Positions 16,427 through 25,338 of a stretch of DNA of 33,200 bases are shown here, piece after piece. Origin of the DNA: Acidobacteriota bacterium. GTDB lineage: Bacteria; Acidobacteriota; Terriglobia; Bryobacterales; Bryobacteraceae. A program made the translations under genes and the position numbers. The stretch covers positions 1 through 33,200 of the forward strand of contig VFZW01000024.1 of NCBI GenBank assembly GCA_016871055.1, written 5' to 3'. Below the pieces are notes generated by a model that worked only from the letters and a program-made list of their open reading frames with translations, had not been told where the DNA came from and did no database searches. Numbering within the stretch: position 1 is the stretch's first letter; each line of letters begins with the position of its first letter.

Positions 16427-16829
16427 TCTGAACGACGTTTAGGCCCGCTACTCCGAGAAACGCCTCGTCGCGACTTACTACTGTCGCGCCGATAGCCAAA
16501 GCCGTTGCGGCAATCCAGAGATCGTTCTCTTCCATGCGCCTGCCGGCGAGTTGCCGCTCCATCTTGATCCGTGCGTAGTGTGGTCCGGCCTCAATCGGAA
16601 CCTCGCGATGCTCGACCTGGTCTAAGACCAATGCGGCTTCGGCGGCAAGGGCGGCTTTTCGTTTGCCCGCCGGCAAGACGGAAATGCCGAATAAGAGTTC
16701 ACCGAGAACGATCGAACAGATTATTGCCTGCGCGCCGGGCTCCGTCGTCGGAGCCCATTTGCTGAGTCCACCGGTGATCCGCATCAGGTCGCTGACTGCG
16801 TTGGTGTCAAGCAGATAGATTCGTGCCAA
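16413..16829 (-). CDS. vapC: PIN-domain ribonuclease toxin, VapC-like
   Basis: The 138-aa PIN domain is complete. The four acidic residues that bind metal are visible: Asp8 (LLDTNAVSDLM), Glu44 (VLGELLFG), Asp103 (NDLWIAATAL) and Asp121 (VVSRDEAF). VapC toxins are Mg-dependent endoribonucleases that cut tRNA or rRNA; the target here cannot be told. The gene begins one base after the antitoxin stop codon, as usual for such pairs, and runs convergently into the TPR gene with a 14-bp overlap. Nothing indicates inactivation. Confidence 0.9.
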   Translation of the reverse strand: MARIYLLDTNAVSDLMRITGGLSKWAPTTEPGAQAIICSIVLGELLFGISVLPAGKRKAALAAEAALVLDQVEHREVPIEAGPHYARIKMERQLAGRRMEENDLWIAATALAIGATVVSRDEAFLGVAGLNVVQIKAE

Positions 16830-16830
16830 C

Positions 16831-17100
16831 TCACTTCCTTCGAGGATAGAGGATGTATCTCTTTTCGGGCGGTTCCTGCGCCCTTAGAACTTCGAGGAAT
16901 TCTTCCATCGTTTCGTCATCCACCGTCTGCGGCCGATTAAGGATATTAAGCAGCGCAGCTTGAGATCCAGGCCGCGGCTGCGTGTTTGCGGCGAGCAGGC
17001 GTTCCGTCGCAACTTCGCTGACGCTTGCATGCTGCATCGCGGCCTCGTCTTCCAACTGGCGTGCCAACTCATCGGGAATCTCGATTACCAACTGAGCCAT
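16831..17100 (-). CDS. vapB: Antitoxin of the VapC pair (ribbon-helix-helix-like, VapB/Phd-type role)
   Basis: This is an 89-aa protein. Its N-terminus, MAQLVIEIPDELARQLEDEA, has the strand-then-helix pattern of ribbon-helix-helix antitoxins (SVSEVATERLLAA continues the second helix). A linker with NILNRPQTVDDETMEEFLEV leads to a basic tail, RYILYPRRK, likely to contact the PIN toxin. It should neutralise VapC and repress the pair. The ATG lies 17 bp after the stop of the DUF1501 gene on the same strand, so it could be read from that operon as well as its own promoter. I saw no clear operator. Confidence 0.8.
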   Translation of the reverse strand: MAQLVIEIPDELARQLEDEAAMQHASVSEVATERLLAANTQPRPGSQAALLNILNRPQTVDDETMEEFLEVLRAQEPPEKRYILYPRRK

Positions 17101-17117
17101 GTCTTTATTATCGCGCC

Positions 17118-18467
17118 CTACGCCAGCACCTGCTTAATCACATTCCCATGCACATCGGTCAGGCGGAAATCGCGCCCGGCGTAGCGGAACGTCAGCCGCG
17201 TGTGATCGATGCCGAGCAGATGAAGGATGGTCGCATTGAGGTCGTGCAGATGCGTCTTGTTCTCCACCGCCACTCCGTCGACATCGCAACGGCCGTAGCG
17301 CATGCCGCCCTTTACCGCGCCGCCGGACAGCCACATCGTATAGCCGCGGTTGTTGTGCTGGCGGCCGTCGCCGCCGGGGCCTTGCTCCCAACTGGAACGG
17401 CCGAACTCGCCGCCCCAAACGATGAGCGTATCCTTCCACAACCCGCGCTGTTTCAGATCCGTGATCAGCGCGCTGATGGGCTTGTCGATCGCCGCCGCGT
17501 TCGCCGTCATGCGCGCTTTGAGGCCGTTGTGATGATCCCATCCGCCGGTTGAAATTTCGATGAAGCGCACGCCGGCTTCGGCCATGCGGCGCGCGGCCAG
17601 ACACTGCGTGCCGAAGTCGCGCGTGGCGGCGTCGTTGAGGCCATAGGCATCCTTCATCGCTTGCGGCTCGTCGGCGATGCCGAGCACTTTTGGCACGGCG
17701 GCCTGCATGCGGAACGCGAGTTCGTAGGACTCGATCAGGCCTTCGAGTTCGTTGTCGGTCTGTGCCTTGTCGAGCATGCCGCGGTTCATCTCTTGAATGA
17801 GATCGATCTGCTTGCGTTGCTCGGCGGTGGTCATCTTCGTGTTGCGAATATTGGCGATGGGCGGCTGATTCGGCGCGATCGTGATGCGCGTGCCCTGATA
17901 GGTCGCCGGCAGAAACGCCGAACCGTATAGCGCCGCGCCTCCGATATTGGGCGGATTCAACGTGACGAAGCCAGGCAGATCGGAGTTCTCGGTGCCGCGG
18001 CCATAGACGGTCCATGCGCCGAGCGCGGGCCGCACGAAGGTGAAGCTGCCGGTGTGGAGGAAGATCGACGCCTGCGGATGCGCGGGCGAATCGGTGTGCA
18101 TCGCGTTGAGCAGGCACAAATCGTCGGCGTGTTTGGCCACATGCGGGAACGCTTCGGAAATCGGCAGGCCGCTCTGGCCGTGCTTGTTGTACTTGAACAC
18201 CGAACCGAGCAGATTGCCGCGGCTATTGCCGGTCTTTTTGCCGGCCGCCGTTTCGATCTCTTCGTTGTGATCGAACGTATCGTGCTGGCTGGGCGCGCCT
18301 TGCATGAACATGAAGATGACGCGCTTGACCTTGGGCTCAAAGTGCGGCTTCTTCGGCGCGAGCGGGTTTTGATATGACTTGGCCGCCTCCGCGGCCATGC
18401 CGGCCGCGGCGAGGTAGCCGAATCCGCAGGATGTTGTCTTCAAAAAATCGCGGCGGTTCTTAAACAT
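17118..18467 (-). CDS. DUF1501 protein with Tat signal
   Basis: The 449-aa product starts at ATG 18467. The Shine-Dalgarno AGGGGAG (18480-18474) lies six bases upstream, while the ATG at 18473 would directly abut it. The N-terminus MFKNRRDFLKTTSCGFGYLA is a twin-arginine signal. The body is alkaline-phosphatase-like in fold class (DUF1501, sulfatase relatives): VKRVIFMFMQGAPSQHDTFD near the start, GVRFIEISTGGWDHHN in the middle, and DTLIVWGGEFGRSSWEQG then GDGRQHNNRGYTMWLSGG toward the end. It is probably a folded, cofactor-bearing periplasmic protein. DUF1501 genes nearly always sit beside a DUF1549/DUF1553 gene, as here (12 bp apart). The biochemical role of the pair is unproven; polysaccharide or sulfated-polymer metabolism has been suggested. 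Confidence 0.92.
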   Translation of the reverse strand: MFKNRRDFLKTTSCGFGYLAAAGMAAEAAKSYQNPLAPKKPHFEPKVKRVIFMFMQGAPSQHDTFDHNEEIETAAGKKTGNSRGNLLGSVFKYNKHGQSGLPISEAFPHVAKHADDLCLLNAMHTDSPAHPQASIFLHTGSFTFVRPALGAWTVYGRGTENSDLPGFVTLNPPNIGGAALYGSAFLPATYQGTRITIAPNQPPIANIRNTKMTTAEQRKQIDLIQEMNRGMLDKAQTDNELEGLIESYELAFRMQAAVPKVLGIADEPQAMKDAYGLNDAATRDFGTQCLAARRMAEAGVRFIEISTGGWDHHNGLKARMTANAAAIDKPISALITDLKQRGLWKDTLIVWGGEFGRSSWEQGPGGDGRQHNNRGYTMWLSGGAVKGGMRYGRCDVDGVAVENKTHLHDLNATILHLLGIDHTRLTFRYAGRDFRLTDVHGNVIKQVLA

Positions 18468-18479
18468 GCTCATCTCCCC

Positions 18480-20849
<2,370 letters not shown>

Positions 20850-20908
20850 GGTTCCTCAGTTAGTTGAACCCTTTTCTGAATGAGAGAGTTGCTGCCTAGA
20901 TCATACAA

Positions 20909-20929
20909 CTTCGGCAAATGCAGCCGAAG
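20909..20929. terminator. Perfect 7-bp hairpin after sixA, overlapping a possible promoter
   Basis: CTTCGGC (20909-20915) pairs with GCCGAAG (20923-20929). It directly follows the sixA stop on the minus strand, with TTGTAT after it, a weak terminator signature. A minus-strand TATGAT (20905-20900) that could serve as the -10 box of the cytochrome/DUF1501 operon lies right next to it, so it may instead be an operator. Confidence 0.45.
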
Positions 20930-20930
20930 C

Positions 20931-21413
20931 CTATAGGGCGAGCTTCGGGGCCATCATCCACTTGAGGACCGCGCGCGGCCGGGCGCCGAATTCGAAGACG
21001 TCGATGCGAACGAGGGCGCCCTTCTTGAAATCGACGGCGAGTTCCGGCGCGGAAAGTAGATAGGCCATCATGCCGCTCATGTGCGGCTCGTGGCCGACCA
21101 AAAGCAGGCTGGGCTCTCCGCGCATAGCGCGGACTTCGGCCCAGGCTTCCGCCGGCGAGGCCATGGGCACAAGGGCGTTCGAGGGCACGAGCTTTTCGTC
21201 GTAGCCGAGCAGCTCAGCCGCCAGTTCCGCCGTTTGCCGTGCGCGAACGTAGGGGCTGGTGACGATCAGGCTTGGCGCAACACCCGCCGTTCTTGCGCGC
21301 TTCAATATCTCGCGCAGAGGCTTGGAACCCTCCGCGGTCAGTGCTCGCTCCGCGTCGGCGCTCCCGGGTTGGGCATCTTCGGCGATGCCATGCCGGAGGA
21401 GGTAAAGTTGCAT
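20931..21413 (-). CDS. sixA: Phosphohistidine phosphatase SixA
   Basis: This is a 160-aa member of the histidine phosphatase family, the usual short length of SixA. The catalytic RHG sits at residues 7-9 (MQLYLLRHGIAED) and the second histidine is His108 in LLVGHEPHMSG. Arg57/Arg59 in TSPYVRARQTAE complete the phosphate pocket. SixA removes phosphate from phosphohistidine on phosphotransfer proteins, acting in the cytoplasm. No signal peptide is present. It is divergent from the O-antigen ligase-like gene, with 47 bp between starts, and has no obvious partner kinase in the window. Confidence 0.9.
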   Translation of the reverse strand: MQLYLLRHGIAEDAQPGSADAERALTAEGSKPLREILKRARTAGVAPSLIVTSPYVRARQTAELAAELLGYDEKLVPSNALVPMASPAEAWAEVRAMRGEPSLLLVGHEPHMSGMMAYLLSAPELAVDFKKGALVRIDVFEFGARPRAVLKWMMAPKLAL

Positions 21414-21460
21414 GGGCTGTCGAAGTTGTTCTTATTCTGCCATACTCTTCTAGTTTCGGG

Positions 21461-22678
21461 ATGCAAACTTTTCTATGCCGGGAGAACGCTCCGGCACTCG
21501 CGGCTGGCGGCGCTCTGGCGCTCAGCGTCGTTTCGATTGCGGGTTCGCAGATCCTGCTTGGGCTGTCGATTGTACTGACGATTCGCCAGTGGCGGACGGC
21601 GGCGTATCCGCGCGGGGCTTATCTATTGGTACTGTTCGCGGCGCTCACGGTAGCCGCTGTGCTGGCCGCGCCGTCGCCAGCGGCGGGATTTCCGCAAATC
21701 AAGAAGTTCTTTGTTTACCTGATTGTTCCCTGCATTGCGGTGGCGTATTCCGGACCCGGGTTCGCGCGCGGCGTCTTCGCGGGAATCGGCGCGGGCGGCG
21801 GACTGTCGGCGGTTTGGGGCTTCATTCAGTACGCCCGCAAGTACAACGCGGCCGACACCGCGGGCGTGCCGTTCACGCAGTTCTATATCGACAACCGCAT
21901 CACGGGATTCATGAGCCATTGGATGACCTTTGGCGGTACGATGATGTGCGTTTCGTTGCTGGCCTCCGCGTATGTCCTGTTCCACAGGCCGGTCCGCTGG
22001 CGCATCGCGGCGCTCGCGCTGCTCGCCGCCGTCGCGATCAATCTGGCGTGGACGCGCGGCATCCTGATCGGCACACTCGCCGGCGGCTTGTATCTGATCT
22101 TCCGCTGGCGGCCGGCCTTCGTGCTGGCGACGCCGGTGCTGGCGATCGGGGCGTTCTTCGCACTGCCCGAAGCCGAAAAGGCGCGAATCGTTTCGATCGT
22201 CCGTCCGCGCGGCGAACTTGATTCGAACTCGCATCGCGTGGCGCTGTTCTTCACCGGCGTCGAGATGATCAAGGGCAATCCGCTGCTCGGCGTTGGGCCG
22301 GAACATATCAAGTACGAGTTCGAACGTTACGCGCCGGAGAGCGTGCCGAGGCCGGTTCCGCGGCACTGGTACATCGGGCATTTGCACAATGTCTACGTGC
22401 AGTTCGCGGCCGATCGCGGCATTCCGGCGATGCTGGCGATCATCGGATTTCTGATTTGGAATTTGTGGACAATCGCCCTAGCGCGCGGCGATGCCGGGAC
22501 GCGGTGGATGCTGCACGGCGTCGCGGCGTTTCTGGCCGGCGTGCTGGTCGCCGGCGTGTTTGAGCACAACCTCGCCGACAGCGAGATCCTGACGTTGACG
22601 CTTGGAATGCTGACGATCGGTGCGCGTCTAGCCTACGATTCGAGTACGACAACCGCCATCACCAACCCGGACGTATGA
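21461..22678 (+). CDS. O-antigen ligase/polymerase-like membrane protein (Wzy_C domain)
   Basis: The 405-aa polytopic membrane protein starts at ATG 21461; the upstream extension to 21272 is antisense to sixA and rejected. About ten hydrophobic helices are visible. The Wzy_C core begins near INLAWTRGILIGTLAGGLYL. The large periplasmic loop follows with the hallmark stretch GNPLLGVGPEHIKYEFE, then GHLHNVYVQFAADRGIPAML. Those features are typical of WaaL ligases and Wzy polymerases, which join lipid-linked glycans in the inner membrane. Ligase or polymerase cannot be decided from sequence by eye, and no glycosyltransferases are nearby. The 3' end overlaps acpS by 46 bp. Confidence 0.85.
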   Translation: MQTFLCRENAPALAAGGALALSVVSIAGSQILLGLSIVLTIRQWRTAAYPRGAYLLVLFAALTVAAVLAAPSPAAGFPQIKKFFVYLIVPCIAVAYSGPGFARGVFAGIGAGGGLSAVWGFIQYARKYNAADTAGVPFTQFYIDNRITGFMSHWMTFGGTMMCVSLLASAYVLFHRPVRWRIAALALLAAVAINLAWTRGILIGTLAGGLYLIFRWRPAFVLATPVLAIGAFFALPEAEKARIVSIVRPRGELDSNSHRVALFFTGVEMIKGNPLLGVGPEHIKYEFERYAPESVPRPVPRHWYIGHLHNVYVQFAADRGIPAMLAIIGFLIWNLWTIALARGDAGTRWMLHGVAAFLAGVLVAGVFEHNLADSEILTLTLGMLTIGARLAYDSSTTTAITNPDV

Positions 22679-23010
22679 GTGATCGTCAGATGAATTCGAT
22701 GTACGCCCAAGGCGTCGGCGCGCTGTTTGGCGACACCCGATAGGTGGAGCGTCGGTTTGCCGGATTCTTCGCGGCCGACGGCCAGATCCTTCCATGTGAT
22801 ACCGCCGGCGAGTCCGGTGCCGAGCGCCTTCATCCCCGCTTCTTTCGCGGCGAAGCGCCCGGCGAGCCTCTCGTCGGCGTTGGCCTTCGACATGGCATAG
22901 TCGATCTCGGCCTGCGTATAGACGCGATTTAGAAACCGCGCGCCGAAGCGTTCGCGCGAAGCCCGGATGCGCGGAACTTCCGCCAAATCGATGCCGAGGC
23001 CGAGGATCAT
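22633..23010 (-). CDS. acpS: Holo-[acyl-carrier-protein] synthase AcpS
   Basis: The 125-aa enzyme transfers 4'-phosphopantetheine from CoA to a serine of acyl carrier protein, an essential step for fatty-acid synthesis. Both metal-binding motifs are present: Asp8 in GLGIDLAEVPRI and Glu57 in FAAKEAGMKALGTG. The C-terminal HLTITHTSGLVMAVVV strand matches the family. Length is normal. The last 46 bp overlap the convergent ligase-like gene, and the start lies 30 bp from the divergent cbiM start, so any promoter here must be shared or lie inside cbiM. Confidence 0.94.
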   Translation of the reverse strand: MILGLGIDLAEVPRIRASRERFGARFLNRVYTQAEIDYAMSKANADERLAGRFAAKEAGMKALGTGLAGGITWKDLAVGREESGKPTLHLSGVAKQRADALGVHRIHLTITHTSGLVMAVVVLES

Positions 23011-23040
23011 TCCTCAATTATGAGCGGTAGAATAGGATCT

Positions 23041-23937
23041 GTGCATATCGCCGACGGAATCTTGTCCGCGCCGGTCTGGGCTGCCCTCGACGCGGCCGCG
23101 ATCCCTGCTATCGGCTTGGCCGCGCGGCGGACTCGCGTGGAGCACGCGCCGCTACTTGGAGTCATGGGCGCGTTTGTATTCGCGGCGCAGCGGATGAACT
23201 TTCCGGCGGGGCTTGGTACGAGCGGACACTTGTTGGGCGGCGCGCTGTTGGCGATGACGCTCGGCCCCGGCGCGGCGACGATCGTTCTTACGGCGATTCT
23301 GGTCTTGCAAACCTTGGTGTTTCAGGACGGCGGGATTTTAGCGCTGGGCGCCAATGTGTTCAACATGGCGCTGATCGGGGTTTGGGCGGCGTGGATTCCG
23401 TACCGGTTTCTGGCGCAAGGAAAGTGGAAAAACTTCGGCTACTTCGCGGCGGCTTTCCTATCGGTTCTCGCTTCGGCGGCGGCGGCGATGATCGAACTGC
23501 GCGTTTCGGGCGTAGCGCTGAATGGCGCGGTTGTTTCGATTTCCGCGGCGGTGTTTGTCACGACGGCGATCATCGAAGGGCTGATCACGGTTGCGGTCAT
23601 GCAGACGATCGAAAAAATGAATCCCGGCTGGCTGCAAACTCCCGACACCCGGCCGAGCCGGGCGATGGGTCTGCTGGCAGGCGCCGCAGTGTTGCTGATG
23701 GCCGTTGGCGTGTTGTTTATCTCCGGCGCGCCGGATGGACTGGAAGCGCTTGTCGCGCAGCTTGGTTTGGAGTCGCGGGAGGTCGCCTATTTTCAGGCGC
23801 CGATGGCCGAATACGAAGCGCGGATCGCGGGCGGCGATTGGAGCCGCAAGGCGCTGGCGGGATTGGCGGGGTTGGGAATGATCTACATACTCTGCGCGGG
23901 CGTCGGCCGGTTATTGGTACGGCAAAGGAGCGCATAA
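23041..23937 (+). CDS. cbiM: Co/Ni ECF transporter substrate-binding component, CbiM fused to a CbiN/PDGLE domain
   Basis: The start is placed at GTG 23041 because it yields MHIADGILS. In the CbiM/NikM family the N-terminal Met-His is structural: His2 binds the metal. Starting at ATG 23020 would bury this residue behind seven extra amino acids. AGGA lies at 23034-23037. The 298-aa product has about eight membrane helices and conserved CbiM segments: RMNFPAGLGTSGHLLGG and QDGGILALGANVFNMA. The C-terminal part, from about residue 225, contains APDGLEAL and one last helix, that is, a CbiN-like PDGLE domain fused to CbiM. It captures Co2+ or Ni2+ in the membrane and works with CbiQ and CbiO. Metal choice cannot be decided; no cobalamin genes or riboswitch lie in the window. 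Confidence 0.92.
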   Translation: MHIADGILSAPVWAALDAAAIPAIGLAARRTRVEHAPLLGVMGAFVFAAQRMNFPAGLGTSGHLLGGALLAMTLGPGAATIVLTAILVLQTLVFQDGGILALGANVFNMALIGVWAAWIPYRFLAQGKWKNFGYFAAAFLSVLASAAAAMIELRVSGVALNGAVVSISAAVFVTTAIIEGLITVAVMQTIEKMNPGWLQTPDTRPSRAMGLLAGAAVLLMAVGVLFISGAPDGLEALVAQLGLESREVAYFQAPMAEYEARIAGGDWSRKALAGLAGLGMIYILCAGVGRLLVRQRSA

Positions 23938-23938
23938 G

Positions 23939-24613
23939 TTGGGGCCGCTGGCTCGGCGGGATGCGCGCGCGAAGTTAGCGGCGGCGCTCGTCTTTTTGGT
24001 CTGCGTTGGAACGACGCCGGCGGGTAACTATCAGCGGATGGCGGCACTGGCGGCGGTCGCGATCGTTTGGATTGCCATCGCGCGCGCGGGATTGTTTCGA
24101 TCGCTCTTCCAGGCCTCGGCAATCTTGCCTTTTCCCTTGTCGTTTGGGTTGGTCAGTTGGTGGGTCAGCGGCGACCCCACGCTTGCCGTGGCGCTTGTGG
24201 TGCGGAGTTATCTGTCGGCATTAGTGGTTGTGCTGCTGATGAGCACGACCACGCTGGCCGACATCTTCCGGGGCTTGCAGTCGTTCGGAGCGCCGGCGGT
24301 TCTTGTGTTGGTCTTGCAGTCCCTGACCCGATATCTTCAGGTCGTCGTCGACCAGGGACTGCGGATGCGCCGCGCATCGATCAGCCGGTCCGGCAACACG
24401 GGCCGGCGTTATTCGCTCTGGCGGCGGGCCGGCGGGGCGCTTGCGGTCCTGTTCGGTAAATCGTATGGCCGGGCCGAGAACGTTCATCGGGCCATGCTGG
24501 CGCGGGGTTTTCAGGGGACATTCATCGCGCTGCGTCCGCATGCCTTGGAATGGCGGGATTTCGCGCTGACGGCTGTCGCGGCCGCGATGAGCGTGGGGGC
24601 GGCGTGGCGATGA
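23939..24613 (+). CDS. cbiQ: ECF transporter transmembrane component CbiQ (EcfT)
   Basis: A TTG start at 23939 is supported by the strong Shine-Dalgarno AAAGGAG at 23924-23930, eight bases upstream; the cbiM stop is one base before. The 224-aa membrane protein has about five helices and the coupling-helix signature AENVHRAMLARGFQG near residues 178-192, typical of EcfT proteins that transmit ATPase motion to the S component. The second ARG-like box is less clear (RMRRASISR). Its stop overlaps the cbiO start (ATGA), so the three genes form one translational unit. Confidence 0.9.
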   Translation: MGPLARRDARAKLAAALVFLVCVGTTPAGNYQRMAALAAVAIVWIAIARAGLFRSLFQASAILPFPLSFGLVSWWVSGDPTLAVALVVRSYLSALVVVLLMSTTTLADIFRGLQSFGAPAVLVLVLQSLTRYLQVVVDQGLRMRRASISRSGNTGRRYSLWRRAGGALAVLFGKSYGRAENVHRAMLARGFQGTFIALRPHALEWRDFALTAVAAAMSVGAAWR

Positions 24614-25296
24614 TCATCGAGGTCAAGGGGCTGAGTTATCGGTACTCCGACGGCACGGATGCGCTGCGCGGCGTCGACTTTCGAATGGAGGCGTCGGAGT
24701 CGGTTGCGTTGTTCGGCTCGAATGGCTCCGGCAAGACCACGTTCCTGCTCCATGTAGCCGGATTGCTGGAGGGCGAAGGATCGGTGCGCATCGCCGGGGA
24801 GCCTTTCACCCGATCGTCCGCACCGGCGCTGCGAGAAAAAGTCGGGTATGTGTTTCAGGACTCCGACGATCAACTGTTCATGCCGACTGTCTTGGAGGAC
24901 GTGGCGTTTGGACCGCTCCATCGCGGGATGGAGGCGAGAGAGGCCGAGAACCGCGCTCTCGAATTGCTGCGTCAGTTGGGTATTTCGGAACTCGCCGGCC
25001 GCGCGCCGTATCATCTGAGCGCGGGCGAGAAGAAGCGGGCGGCGCTCGCGGGCGTGCTGGCCATGCAACCTGAAATTCTTATCTTCGACGAGCCGACCAC
25101 GTTTCTGGATCCGCCGGGACAACGCGAGCTGGCACACTTACTTCTTGCGCTGCCGCAGGCGAAGTTGATCGCCACGCACGATGTCTGGTTCGCGCGTCAG
25201 GTGGCCAGCCGTGCGCTGTTCTTCGAGAAGGGCCGGGTCGTCGCCGATGGCCCTGTCGACGAAGTGGCCGCTCGTTTTGACTGGCGGTTGCACTGA
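24610..25296 (+). CDS. cbiO: ECF transporter ATPase CbiO
   Basis: The 228-aa ABC ATPase starts at ATG 24610, overlapping the cbiQ stop; a longer start at 24550 would lie inside cbiQ and is rejected. Motifs are Walker A GSNGSGKTT (about 38-46), the Q-loop in VGYVFQDSDDQLF, signature LSAGEKKRAALAG, Walker B ILIFDEPT and switch ATHD. All catalytic residues are present. It energises Co/Ni uptake by CbiMQ. With a single ATPase gene it would act as a homodimer, as in the RcCbiMNQO system. Confidence 0.94.
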   Translation: MIIEVKGLSYRYSDGTDALRGVDFRMEASESVALFGSNGSGKTTFLLHVAGLLEGEGSVRIAGEPFTRSSAPALREKVGYVFQDSDDQLFMPTVLEDVAFGPLHRGMEAREAENRALELLRQLGISELAGRAPYHLSAGEKKRAALAGVLAMQPEILIFDEPTTFLDPPGQRELAHLLLALPQAKLIATHDVWFARQVASRALFFEKGRVVADGPVDEVAARFDWRLH

Positions 25297-25338
25297 ACCA
25301 AGACGCTGGCGCGCGGGACGCTATCATAACGAAGGCGC

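Noticed and set aside
20850-20870. GGTTC/GAACC stem around the ribosome-binding site of the DUF1549 gene
   Set aside because: Five base pairs over an 11-base loop are too weak to claim as a regulatory hairpin.
21272-21460. Longer start for the ligase-like gene
   Set aside because: The added part is antisense to sixA and not membrane-like.
23020-23040. ATG 23020 as the cbiM start
   Set aside because: It would place seven residues before the Met-His that the CbiM family needs at its N-terminus.
22980-23040. Cobalamin or NiCo riboswitch before cbiM
   Set aside because: Only 30 bp separate the acpS and cbiM starts, and no riboswitch-like structure is visible.
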